A DNA stretch of 64,000 nucleotides from the NCBI GenBank assembly GCA_032027085.1, contig JAVSMS010000001.1, positions 2,062,332 through 2,126,331 on the forward strand, read 5' to 3'. Below the pieces are notes generated by a model. It had not been told where the DNA came from. It made no database searches and worked only from the letters and a program-made list of their open reading frames with translations. A program made the position numbers and the translations under genes. Shown in pieces: positions 8,130 to 16,531 of this stretch. The stretch is from Pseudorhodoplanes sp. (GTDB lineage Bacteria > Pseudomonadota > Alphaproteobacteria > Rhizobiales > Xanthobacteraceae). The stretch's first letter is position 1, and each line of letters starts with the position of its first letter.

Positions 8130-8392
8130 CGAGAGTGCGATTGCAGGAGGGCCTCGCACCCGCGAATTCAGGTCTTTTTGACATACGGCAAGAGCGTGCA
8201 AGTACGTCACCCGCGTTCATCACGTCGCGCGTATTGCGTTCCTGGCTCCATTGGCCGTAGGGTGGCCATAGCCCACGGCTATTGCTGACAATTGAAGAAA
8301 TCGATTGATTGATTGCACACGACCACTTGTTCCGCGATCGTGTGGGCCTATGAACTTTTCCTATTGGCTGATGGCTCACGGATAATCGCCGG

Positions 8393-9298
8393 ATGATCGA
8401 CAAGCTTGAATTTTTCATCGCCCTCGCACGAGAGCAGCATTTTGGGCGGGCCGCCGAAAGCTGCGGCATCAGCCAGCCGTCTTTGTCGGCGGCCGTCAAA
8501 AGCCTTGAAGACTCCTTCGGTGTGCTTCTGGTTCATCGCGGCTCCCGCTTCCGCGGTTTTACGCCCGAGGGCGAGCGTGTTCTCGAATGGGCCCGGCGAA
8601 TCGTTTCCGACGCGAGAGCCATGCATCAGGAGGTCGATGCGCTTAAACGCGGCCTCGCAGGCCATCTGCGTATCGCCGCGATCCCGACCGCTCTGGCCAT
8701 GAGCGCGATGCTGACCACGCCCTACCGTGCCAAACATCCGGAGGTGAAATTCAGCGTCCTGTCGCATACCTCGGTTGAAGTGCTGAGCATGATCGAAAAT
8801 CTCGAGGTGGATGCGGGCATCACCTATCTCGACAATGAGCCCCTGAATCGCGTGAACGCCATCCCCCTCTATCAGGAAGAATATCGGCTGTTGACGTCCC
8901 CGAACGGGGTGCTTGGCAATCGCGACAAGGTCACCTGGGCGGAGGTCGGACAGGTGCCGCTCTGCCTGCTGACGCCGACTATGCAGAACCGTCGCATTAT
9001 TGACGGATTGCTGCGTGCGGCAGGCTCCGAACCTTCCCCGACGCTTGAATCGAATTCGATGATCGTTCTGTTCGCACATGTGCGAACCGGGCAATGGGCG
9101 AGCATCATGCCGGCGAAGCTCGCCGACACGCTGGGTCTGACCGAGAGCGTGCGTTCGATCCCCATCATTGAGCCCTCTGCAACGCATGCGGTGGGGCTCG
9201 TCGTCTCTGATCGGGACAAGACCACGCCGCTGGTTCGGGCTCTGATTTCAGAAGCCAAGAAGCTTGCCAAGGTGCTTGCGCAACCTGTTGCTGCGTGA
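8393..9298 (+). CDS. fdsR: LysR-type regulator of the fds formate dehydrogenase operon
   Basis: A 301-residue LysR-type regulator. The N-terminal winged helix-turn-helix covers residues about 1-60 (FFIALAREQHFGRAAESCGISQPSLS), followed by a linker helix and a substrate-binding domain. It sits directly upstream of fdsG in the same orientation, the usual place for the fds regulator, which responds to formate in related bacteria. The 263-base gap before it (8130-8392) holds no gene; it contains AT-rich stretches and a repeated GATT block near 8300-8315 that could form its promoter. The name fdsR is inferred from position. Confidence 0.85.
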   Translation: MIDKLEFFIALAREQHFGRAAESCGISQPSLSAAVKSLEDSFGVLLVHRGSRFRGFTPEGERVLEWARRIVSDARAMHQEVDALKRGLAGHLRIAAIPTALAMSAMLTTPYRAKHPEVKFSVLSHTSVEVLSMIENLEVDAGITYLDNEPLNRVNAIPLYQEEYRLLTSPNGVLGNRDKVTWAEVGQVPLCLLTPTMQNRRIIDGLLRAAGSEPSPTLESNSMIVLFAHVRTGQWASIMPAKLADTLGLTESVRSIPIIEPSATHAVGLVVSDRDKTTPLVRALISEAKKLAKVLAQPVAA

Positions 9299-9337
9299 AG
9301 CGGCATTCGCCGATATTTGTTGTCTTTAGTTAATCTT

Positions 9338-9347
9338 ATCAATTGAT
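9338..9347. promoter_or_regulatory. ATCAATTGAT palindrome in the fds promoter region
   Basis: A perfect 10-base palindrome in an A/T-rich stretch, 122 bases before fdsG. The surrounding TTATC-ATTGATCAGA fits the loose T-N11-A rule for LysR-type binding sites, so it is a candidate FdsR operator. This is inference from symmetry and position only. Confidence 0.35.
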
Positions 9348-9367
9348 CAGAAATCCGGATCGCCGCG

Positions 9368-9388
9368 ACGATCAGCAAGGCTGATCGT
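9368..9388. promoter_or_regulatory. Perfect inverted repeat before fdsG
   Basis: Arms ACGATCAGC (9368-9376) and GCTGATCGT (9380-9388) match perfectly around the spacer AAG. It lies 80 bases upstream of fdsG and 70 bases after the LysR gene. It could be a second operator half for the LysR regulator or an RNA hairpin attenuating or terminating the fdsR transcript. There is no T-run after it, which argues against a classical terminator. Confidence 0.45.
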
Positions 9389-9468
9389 TCCATCCGCGCA
9401 GCTGTATTGATTCAACGAGGCTTTCCTTTCAGTTTCCGACCATTCTCATCTGGAGATGGTCACAGGCT

Positions 9469-9942
9469 GTGCCGACATTTGAACCTTGGACTACCGATCG
9501 GGCGCTGAGCATCATCGCGGAAAACAAGGACCGCGATGGCGCAACATTGCCGATCCTGCACGCGCTGCAGGAGACATTCGGACATGTGCCGGAAGCGGCG
9601 GCACCACTGATCGCCGACGCACTCAATCTGTCACGCTCGGAAGTGCATGGCGTCATTACCTTCTACCATGTTTTCAGACGGCAGCCGGCAGGCCGTCATG
9701 TTCTGAAACTGTGCCGCGCGGAAGCGTGTCAGGCATGCGGCTGCGATGACCTCATCTCGCAAGCGGAATCGCGGCTTGGCGTGAAGCTTGGCGGCACGAC
9801 CGCCGACGGGCGCGTGACGATCGAAGCTGTCTATTGTCTGGGCCTGTGCTCCACCGCGCCGTCGGCAATGATCGACGGAAAGCCCGTCGGCCGGCTGACC
9901 GAGAAGAAGCTCGGCACATTGCTGGCGGAGGCCGACCGATGA
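9469..9942 (+). CDS. fdsG: NAD-dependent formate dehydrogenase gamma subunit FdsG
   Basis: A 157-residue NuoE-like protein. It carries one [2Fe-2S] cluster on the pattern C82-x4-C87 and C123-x3-C127, seen directly in the translation. In the FdsGBAD complex it works next to the FMN subunit in passing electrons from formate to NAD+. The start is GTG 9469 with GGAG at 9452-9455, slightly far but the only good option. The stop overlaps the fdsB start as ATGA, and the order fdsG-fdsB-fdsA-fdhD-fdsD is the standard one. Confidence 0.94.
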   Translation: MPTFEPWTTDRALSIIAENKDRDGATLPILHALQETFGHVPEAAAPLIADALNLSRSEVHGVITFYHVFRRQPAGRHVLKLCRAEACQACGCDDLISQAESRLGVKLGGTTADGRVTIEAVYCLGLCSTAPSAMIDGKPVGRLTEKKLGTLLAEADR

Positions 9943-11495
9943 GCCACCGCATTTACATTCCCGGCGATTCCGCCGCTGTCGCCTGCGGTGCCGACGAAAT
10001 TGCCGCGGCAATCGAAACGCTGGCAGCAAGGAACAAGATTGCCGTCACGATCATCCGCAACGGTTCGCGCGGCCTGCATTGGCTGGAGCCGCTGCTTGAA
10101 GTCGAAACGCCGAAAGGCCGGGTCGCCTATGGGCCGGTGGAGGAGGGTGACGTCGTCTCCGTTTTCGAGGCGATGCTGGCGGAGGGCGGCGAACACAAGC
10201 TGCGGCTCGGCGTCACCGACGACATTCCCTGGCTGAAACGGCAGACACGCCTGACCTTCGCACGTTGCGGCATCGTGGATCCTCGCTCGCTGGACGATTA
10301 CAGGGCGCATGACGGCTACAAGGGGCTGGAGAAGGCGCTGGCCAATCCAACGGGCATTGTCGCAGAAGTGACCGAATCCGGTCTGCGCGGCCGCGGCGGT
10401 GCGGGCTTTCCGACCGGCATCAAATGGAAAACGGTCGCCGACGCCAAACCTGATCAGAAATACATCGTCTGTAATGCGGACGAGGGCGACAGCGGAACCT
10501 TCGCCGACCGCATGATCATGGAGGGAGACCCATTCGTTCTGATCGAGGGCATGACGATTGCCGGGATCGCCGTCGGCGCCAGCAAGGGCTACATCTATTG
10601 CCGCTCGGAATATCCGCTCGCCATCGCCGTGCTGAATGACGCCATCAAGGCTGCGATGCGTGGCGGGATGCTGGGCAAGAATGTTGCCGGTTCCCCTTTC
10701 ACATTTGAGCTTGAAGTGCGCTCGGGCGCGGGCGCCTATGTCTGCGGCGAGGAAACCTCGCTGCTGGAAAGTCTGGAAGGCAAGCGCGGTCTGGTGCGGG
10801 CCAAGCCGCCGCTGCCGGCCCACAAGGGTCTGTTCGGCAAGCCAACGGTCATCAACAATGTGCTCTCGTTCGCGACCGTGCCGATCATCATGCACAAGGG
10901 CGGCGCGTTCTACAAAAACGTCGGCATGGGCCGGTCGCGCGGTACGATGCCGGTCCAGCTTGCCGGCAATGTCAAGCATGGTGGTCTTTACGAAGTCGCC
11001 TTTGGCATTACGCTCGGCGAGTTGGTGGAGCAGATCGGCGGGGGGACGGCCAGCGGCCGCCCGGTACGTGCCGTGCAGGTCGGAGGCCCGCTCGGGGCGT
11101 ATTTCCCGCCTGCGCTGTTCGACACGCCGTTCGATTATGAGGCTTTTGCGGCGCGCGACGGCCTGATCGGGCATGGCGGCATCGTCGTGTTCGACGACAG
11201 CGTCAACATGGCCAAGCAGGCGCGCTTCGCGATGGAATTTTGCGCCATCGAATCCTGCGGCAAGTGTACGCCCTGCCGCATCGGGTCGACACGCGGCGTC
11301 GAAACGATCGACCGCATCATCAAGAACGAGAAGCGTCCTGAAAACCTCGCCGTACTCGAAGACCTTTGCAACACCATGAAATTCGGTTCGCTCTGCGCGC
11401 TGGGCGGCTTCACGCCGTATCCGGTCATGAGCGCGCTTACCCATTTCCCTGAAGATTTCGGCGCAGCGCCACCGCGTCTGCAAGCTGCGGAATGA
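9939..11495 (+). CDS. fdsB: NAD-dependent formate dehydrogenase beta subunit FdsB (FMN/NADH site)
   Basis: The 518-residue diaphorase subunit is homologous to NuoF, with an extra N-terminal thioredoxin-like domain. Seen in order: the glycine-rich NADH/FMN site GLRGRGGAGFPTG, the acidic NADEGDSGTFADR segment, the AYVCGEETSLLES block, and the [4Fe-4S] motif ESCGKCTPCR with the distant cysteine in SLCALGG. It takes electrons from the Fe-S chain of FdsA and reduces NAD+. ATG 9939 overlaps the fdsG stop; a longer in-frame extension to 9834 would lie inside fdsG and is rejected. fdsA follows after 11 bases. Confidence 0.96.
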   Translation: MSHRIYIPGDSAAVACGADEIAAAIETLAARNKIAVTIIRNGSRGLHWLEPLLEVETPKGRVAYGPVEEGDVVSVFEAMLAEGGEHKLRLGVTDDIPWLKRQTRLTFARCGIVDPRSLDDYRAHDGYKGLEKALANPTGIVAEVTESGLRGRGGAGFPTGIKWKTVADAKPDQKYIVCNADEGDSGTFADRMIMEGDPFVLIEGMTIAGIAVGASKGYIYCRSEYPLAIAVLNDAIKAAMRGGMLGKNVAGSPFTFELEVRSGAGAYVCGEETSLLESLEGKRGLVRAKPPLPAHKGLFGKPTVINNVLSFATVPIIMHKGGAFYKNVGMGRSRGTMPVQLAGNVKHGGLYEVAFGITLGELVEQIGGGTASGRPVRAVQVGGPLGAYFPPALFDTPFDYEAFAARDGLIGHGGIVVFDDSVNMAKQARFAMEFCAIESCGKCTPCRIGSTRGVETIDRIIKNEKRPENLAVLEDLCNTMKFGSLCALGGFTPYPVMSALTHFPEDFGAAPPRLQAAE

Positions 11496-11506
11496 AGGAG
11501 ACACAC

Positions 11507-14383
11507 ATGTCGCTCGTTCATGAGGCCGATTTCGGAACGCCAGCCTCGAAATCTGAAAAGATGGTCGAACTGACCATCGACGGCCGGAAAATTTCGGTGC
11601 CCGAAGGTACTTCGGTCATGCGCGCGGCGATGGAGATGGGAACGCAAATTCCAAAACTCTGCGCCACCGACATGGTGGACGCATTTGGTTCCTGCCGGCT
11701 CTGTCTTGTGGAGATCGAGGGGCGTGCCGGCACGCCGGCCTCCTGCACGACACCCGTCGCGCCTGGCATGGTCGTGCACACGCAGACCAACCGTCTGGCG
11801 CAGCTCCGCAGGGGCGTGATGGAGCTCTATATCTCCGATCACCCGCTCGACTGCCTGACATGCTCGGCCAACGGAGACTGCGAATTGCAGGACATGGCCG
11901 GGGCGGTGGGCCTGCGCGACGTGCGTTACGGCTACGAGGGCGAGAACCACGTCTTTGCGAGGAAGGCCGGAGTCGCCAACGAGAACTGGCTGCCGAAGGA
12001 CGAGTCAAACCCCTATTTCACCTACGATCCGTCGAAGTGCATCGTCTGCTCGCGCTGCGTGCGCGCCTGCGAGGAAGTGCAGGGCACCTTCGCGCTGACG
12101 ATCTCGGGCCGCGGCTTCGACAGCCGCGTGTCGCCCGGCACGAACGAAAGCTTCCTCGGCTCCGAATGCGTGTCCTGCGGCGCCTGCGTACAGGCCTGCC
12201 CGACCGCCACGCTGAACGAGAAGACGGTGATCGAGATCGGCAAGCCCGAGCATTCGGTGGTCACCACCTGCGCCTATTGCGGCGTCGGCTGCGCCTTCAA
12301 GGCGGAGATGCGGGGCGAGGAACTCGTCCGCATGGTTCCCTACAAGAACGGCGAGGCGAACCGCGGACATTCCTGCGTGAAGGGCCGCTTCGCCTGGGGT
12401 TATGCGACCCACAGGGAGCGCATCCTCAAGCCGATGATCCGCAAGAAGGTCACGGATCCGTGGAGGGAGGTAAGTTGGGAGGAGGCGATCTCCTATGCCG
12501 CATCCGAATTCAAGCGCATCCAGGCGAAATACGGCAAGAATGCCGTCGGCGGCATCACCTCGTCGCGCTGCACCAACGAGGAAACCTTCCTCGTCCAGAA
12601 GCTGATCCGGGCCGCCTTCGGCAACAACAATGTCGATACCTGCGCGCGCGTCTGCCATTCACCAACAGGCTACGGGCTGGGCCAGACTTTCGGAACGTCA
12701 GCCGGAACACAAAACTTCGATTCCGTCGAAGATGCAGATGTCATCGTCATCATCGGCGCTAATCCGGCGTCGGCGCATCCGGTGTTTGCCTCGCGCATGA
12801 AAAAGCGCCTGCGTCAGGGCGCCAAGCTGATCGTGATCGATCCGCGCCGCACCGAGATGGTGAAATCGCCGCATATCGAGGCAGACTATCATTTGCCGCT
12901 GTGGCCCGGGACCAATGTGGCTGTGCTGACGGCGCTCGCACATGTCATCGTCACCGAAAAGCTCTACAGCGAGACGTTTATCCGCGAACGCTGCGACTGG
13001 GATGAGTTCCTGCACTGGGCCGATTTCGTTTCGCTGCCGCAGAATTCGCCCGAAACTGTTGCGAAACTCTCGAGCGTTCCGGCCGAGACCATTCGTGCTG
13101 CCGCCCGGCTTTATGCGACCGGCGGCAATGGCGCGATCTATTACGGTCTCGGCGTGACCGAACACAGCCAAGGTTCGACCGCCGTGATGGCGATCGCCAA
13201 TCTTGCCATGGCGACCGGTAATATCGGCCGGCCCGGCGTCGGCGTGAACCCGCTGCGTGGACAGAACAACGTGCAGGGCTCCTGCGACATGGGGTCGTTC
13301 CCGCACGAACTGTCGGGCTATCGGCATATCTCGCTCGATGAGCCGCGCGCGATGTTCGAGAAGGACTGGGGCGTAACGCTCGACAAGGAGCCGGGCCTGC
13401 GCATCAACAACATGCTCGACGCCGCCGTCGATGGTAGCTTCAAGGGCATTTACATCCAGGGCGAAGACATCCTTCAGTCCGACCCAGACACAAAGCATGT
13501 GTCGGCCGGCCTGGAAGCCATGGAATGCGTTGTAGTACAGGACCTGTTCCTGAACGAGACCGCGCGTTTCGCGCATGTCTTCCTGCCGGGGTCCACCTTC
13601 CTTGAAAAGGACGGCACTTTCACCAATGCTGAGCGGCGCATCCAGCGCGTGCGCAAGGTGATGTCGCCCAAAAATGGCTATGGCGACTGGGAAATCACGC
13701 TGTTGCTTTCCAAAGCGCTCGGCTACGAGATGCATTACAGCCACCCGTCCGAGATCATGGACGAAATCGCGCGTCTGACGCCGGGTTTCGCCAATGTCTC
13801 CTATGAGATGCTGGACCGGCGTGGTTCGGTGCAATGGCCGTGCAACGACAAGGCGCCGGAAGGCTCGCCGATCATGCACATCAACGGTTTCGTGCGCGGC
13901 GAGGGCAAGTTCATCGTCACAGAATATGTCGCGACCGATGAGAAGACTGGACCGCGCTTCCCGCTGCTGCTCACAACCGGCAGAATCCTGTCGCAGTATA
14001 ATGTCGGTGCGCAGACGCGGCGCACTGCCAACTCCATGTGGCATGCGGAAGACGTGCTGGAAATCCATCCACATGACGCCGAGCAGCGCGGCATCCGCGA
14101 CGGCGACTGGGTGAAGCTGGCAAGCCGTGCCGGCGAGACGACCCTGCGCGCGCAGATCACCGACCGCGTCGCGCCGGGTGTCGTCTACACCACTTTCCAT
14201 CACCCCGACACGCAGGCCAATGTCATCACGACCGACTTCTCGGACTGGGCGACCAATTGTCCGGAATATAAGGTCACGGCGGTGCAGATCTCGCCATCCA
14301 ACGGGCCGTCGCGCTGGCAGCAGGAATACGAGGAGTTCTCGCGCCAGACCCGCCGCATTGCGCCGCTGGAAGCCGCGGAGTAG
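11507..14383 (+). CDS. fdsA: NAD-dependent formate dehydrogenase alpha subunit FdsA (Mo-bis-MGD)
   Basis: The catalytic subunit oxidises formate to CO2 at a bis-MGD molybdenum centre. The 958-residue length is typical. Clusters visible: N-terminal [2Fe-2S] on C52, C63, C66 and C80; a His-Cys cluster on H112, C116, C119 and C125; two ferredoxin-type [4Fe-4S] clusters between C178 and C231; and the Mo-proximal [4Fe-4S] on C255, C258, C262 and C290. The Mo ligand is C383 in DTCARVCHSPT, so this enzyme is the Cys form and does not need the Sec machinery. I chose ATG 11507 over 11492 because GAAGGAGA at 11494-11501 fits it. The segment 11840-12650 looks richer in G/C at third positions than the rest of the gene. 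Confidence 0.97.
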   Translation: MSLVHEADFGTPASKSEKMVELTIDGRKISVPEGTSVMRAAMEMGTQIPKLCATDMVDAFGSCRLCLVEIEGRAGTPASCTTPVAPGMVVHTQTNRLAQLRRGVMELYISDHPLDCLTCSANGDCELQDMAGAVGLRDVRYGYEGENHVFARKAGVANENWLPKDESNPYFTYDPSKCIVCSRCVRACEEVQGTFALTISGRGFDSRVSPGTNESFLGSECVSCGACVQACPTATLNEKTVIEIGKPEHSVVTTCAYCGVGCAFKAEMRGEELVRMVPYKNGEANRGHSCVKGRFAWGYATHRERILKPMIRKKVTDPWREVSWEEAISYAASEFKRIQAKYGKNAVGGITSSRCTNEETFLVQKLIRAAFGNNNVDTCARVCHSPTGYGLGQTFGTSAGTQNFDSVEDADVIVIIGANPASAHPVFASRMKKRLRQGAKLIVIDPRRTEMVKSPHIEADYHLPLWPGTNVAVLTALAHVIVTEKLYSETFIRERCDWDEFLHWADFVSLPQNSPETVAKLSSVPAETIRAAARLYATGGNGAIYYGLGVTEHSQGSTAVMAIANLAMATGNIGRPGVGVNPLRGQNNVQGSCDMGSFPHELSGYRHISLDEPRAMFEKDWGVTLDKEPGLRINNMLDAAVDGSFKGIYIQGEDILQSDPDTKHVSAGLEAMECVVVQDLFLNETARFAHVFLPGSTFLEKDGTFTNAERRIQRVRKVMSPKNGYGDWEITLLLSKALGYEMHYSHPSEIMDEIARLTPGFANVSYEMLDRRGSVQWPCNDKAPEGSPIMHINGFVRGEGKFIVTEYVATDEKTGPRFPLLLTTGRILSQYNVGAQTRRTANSMWHAEDVLEIHPHDAEQRGIRDGDWVKLASRAGETTLRAQITDRVAPGVVYTTFHHPDTQANVITTDFSDWATNCPEYKVTAVQISPSNGPSRWQQEYEEFSRQTRRIAPLEAAE

Positions 14384-14414
14384 GGCGATTCAGACGATTT
14401 CAATCTTTCCGCGG

Positions 14415-15209
14415 ATGTCGTGGCGAACCGCCGCCGGTTCGGTCAGCGGCGTGCGTGCGATCCCGGAGGAAACGGCCATCGCCTTCACCTACAACGGGGG
14501 CTCCTATGCAGTGATGATGGCGTCACCGCAGAATCTGGAAGACTTCGCCTTTGGTTTCAGTTTGCATGAAGGCATCGTGTCCTCGCCGCATGACATTGCC
14601 AGTCTTGACATCGTCGAGCATGGCGACGGCATCGAATTGCGAATGTGGCTCAGCGAGGCGCATACGCGGCAGCTCAGCGAGCGGCGCCGGCATATCGCCG
14701 GTCCAACCGGCTGCGGTCTGTGCGGCCTTGAAAGCCTGTCGGAGGCCCTGCGGCCAACGCCGCATATCCCGAGCAGCGGTCGGACGATCACGCCCGGGCA
14801 GATCATGCAGGCATTGTCGGCGGTACCCGCGTTGCAACAGCTGAACCAGCAGACGCGGGCCGTACACGCCGCGGCATTCTGGGAGCCGGCCTTTGGCATC
14901 CTGGCTCTGCGTGAAGATGTCGGCCGTCACAATACGCTCGACAAGCTGGGCGGCGCGCTCGCCCGCGCGGGGCGGTCGGGAAAATCCGGCGCAGTGATTG
15001 TCACCAGCCGCGTGTCGGTGGAGATGGTGCAGAAGACGGCCGTCATCGGCGCGCCCGTCATTATCGCCGTGTCGGCACCAACCGCGCTGGCGGTTCGGAC
15101 CGCCGAGGCGGCCGGCATCACGCTGGTGGCAACTGCACGCGACGATGGTTTTGAAATTTTTACACATCCCGAGCGTATTCACCAGGAAGCGGCCGCCCAT
15201 GTCGCATAG
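14415..15209 (+). CDS. fdhD: Formate dehydrogenase sulfurtransferase FdhD (FdsC), first copy
   Basis: FdhD passes sulfur from a cysteine desulfurase to the molybdenum cofactor, and in Rhodobacter the FdsC homologue also holds the cofactor. The product is 264 residues. The key loop cysteines are C100 and C103 in GPTGCGLCG, and the LREDVGRHNTLDK and SVEMVQK motifs are intact. An in-frame extension to 14127 overlaps fdsA and is rejected; ATG 14415 is the first start after the fdsA stop. It ends 11 bases inside fdsD. A second fdhD lies at 22029-22892 beside another molybdoenzyme. Confidence 0.93.
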   Translation: MSWRTAAGSVSGVRAIPEETAIAFTYNGGSYAVMMASPQNLEDFAFGFSLHEGIVSSPHDIASLDIVEHGDGIELRMWLSEAHTRQLSERRRHIAGPTGCGLCGLESLSEALRPTPHIPSSGRTITPGQIMQALSAVPALQQLNQQTRAVHAAAFWEPAFGILALREDVGRHNTLDKLGGALARAGRSGKSGAVIVTSRVSVEMVQKTAVIGAPVIIAVSAPTALAVRTAEAAGITLVATARDDGFEIFTHPERIHQEAAAHVA

Positions 15210-15438
15210 CAAGTCGACCGATAAGCTGGTCTATATGGCCAACCAGATCGGAAAGTTCTTCAGCAGTCAGGGGCACGATGGGGCGGCAGCCGGGATTGCC
15301 GAACACATCAGGAAATTCTGGGACCCGCGCATGCGCAGCGTTATACTCTCGCATCTGGATGCGGGCGGACAAGGACTTGACCCCGATGTACGTGCCGCGA
15401 TCGGTCGCCTCAGGGATATGGCTCGTCAAGGCGCATAA
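15199..15438 (+). CDS. fdsD: Formate dehydrogenase delta subunit FdsD
   Basis: A small 79-residue subunit of the soluble formate dehydrogenase, recognised by the LVYMANQIGKFF start, the HIRKFWDPRMR segment and the small helical C terminus. FdsD is required for stable, active complex. ATG 15199 lies inside the 3' end of fdhD, giving an 11-base overlap, so translation is probably coupled. It closes the fdsGBACD gene set. Confidence 0.92.
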   Translation: MSHSKSTDKLVYMANQIGKFFSSQGHDGAAAGIAEHIRKFWDPRMRSVILSHLDAGGQGLDPDVRAAIGRLRDMARQGA

Positions 15439-15508
15439 TCGAGCCGCATAGTGCCGGACACGCGCCGCCGCTCTTGCCATCTGCCGTGGCCTTTGCCAAC
15501 TACGAGCA

Positions 15509-16300
15509 ATGGCACAGGGTCACGGATTTTCGCAGCCACCCAGGCACCGGCTCCGTTTGGTGAGCACCACGGCGCCGGCGGGCGAGCGCGGGCTCGCCGT
15601 GTCTGATCCCCCTCCGGTTGTTGGGGGCAGTCACGATCCGCTGCTGGAATGGGCGTTGCGAGAGTGCAATGCAGGCCTTGTTTACACGCCGGAAGGCAGC
15701 GCGGCCGGTTTGCAGCGCTTTGTCGACGGCGGACTTGTCGCCGCCGCCATTCATCTGCATGCCTTCAGTGATGACAGCGATGAGAATGTTGCAGTCATGC
15801 GCAGTGAACAGCGCCTGCGCGACGCCGTGCTGGTCGGTTTTGCCCGCCGGGAGCAGGGCATTGTTGTGGCGAAAGGCAATCCTCTTGATCTTGCGGGAAT
15901 CCGAGATGTGGCAAGTGCCGGCATACGCGTGGCGGTGCGTCCGGCCGGTGCCGGCGCGCAATTGCTGCTTGAGTCGCTGCTGGCGCGTGAGAACCTCGAT
16001 GTCTCGAAGCTGACAATTGTCACGCCGGTCTGTCCAACCGGCACGGACATCGCGCTGGCCATCCAGGCGGGTCGGGCCGATTGCGGCATTGCCAGCCGCA
16101 GCGTGGCCAAGGCCGCCGGTCTCGATTTTATCTCTATGGCGTGGGAGCGTTTCGACCTTGTCGTGCGTCAGCGCGAGTATTTCCGGCCGCCGTTGCAGAC
16201 GTTCTTCGCTTTTCTGACCACGCCGGCAATGAACGCCCGCGCGCAGGCCGCCGGCGGCTATGACATATCGATGGCCGGGCAGATCCGCCTCGCGCCGTGA
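15509..16300 (+). CDS. Stand-alone PBP-like (molybdate-binding type) domain protein
   Basis: The 263-residue product looks like the substrate-binding half of regulators that join an excisionase-type helix-turn-helix to a periplasmic-binding-like domain (PF12727 type), often near molybdoenzymes. The VVGGSHDPLLEWALRE block and the following GLQRFVDGG segment are typical. The N-terminal DNA-binding part is absent, and no helix-turn-helix frame is visible between fdsD and this gene, only 70 bases. There is no signal peptide, so it is probably cytoplasmic. The first 40 residues may be too long; GTG near 15559 is another possible start. It could be a molybdate sensor or a remnant of a larger regulator. 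Confidence 0.7.
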   Translation: MAQGHGFSQPPRHRLRLVSTTAPAGERGLAVSDPPPVVGGSHDPLLEWALRECNAGLVYTPEGSAAGLQRFVDGGLVAAAIHLHAFSDDSDENVAVMRSEQRLRDAVLVGFARREQGIVVAKGNPLDLAGIRDVASAGIRVAVRPAGAGAQLLLESLLARENLDVSKLTIVTPVCPTGTDIALAIQAGRADCGIASRSVAKAAGLDFISMAWERFDLVVRQREYFRPPLQTFFAFLTTPAMNARAQAAGGYDISMAGQIRLAP

Positions 16301-16531
16301 AGTCCGTGTCAGAGCGGCGATAGGTGAATTGATAAATGCGCGAGACGGAAACCGGATCAAGTGTTTATGAGGTAATATTGTTTGCCGCTCGCGTCGAATT
16401 GCGGCGAGGCCGAGAGATACGCCTGGAGCGAATGATCAACTGCGTATCGTCAGAAGATTGCCGATTCAAATCGTACCGAATTGATGCCGAAATATCAGCA
16501 ATGTAGATTGCGGCCGTTCATTCCGGAATTG

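Noticed and set aside
9831-11504. 557-codon open frame on the minus strand opposite fdsB
   Set aside because: Antisense shadow; all cofactor motifs are on the plus strand.
12698-14203. 501-codon open frame on the minus strand opposite fdsA
   Set aside because: It is antisense to a gene whose translation shows many conserved motifs. Long antisense frames are expected in high-GC coding DNA, and its translation resembles no protein.
15509-16300. ABC transporter periplasmic molybdate-binding protein (ModA)
   Set aside because: No signal peptide and no modB or modC neighbours; the sequence fits the cytoplasmic PBP-like domain of regulators better.
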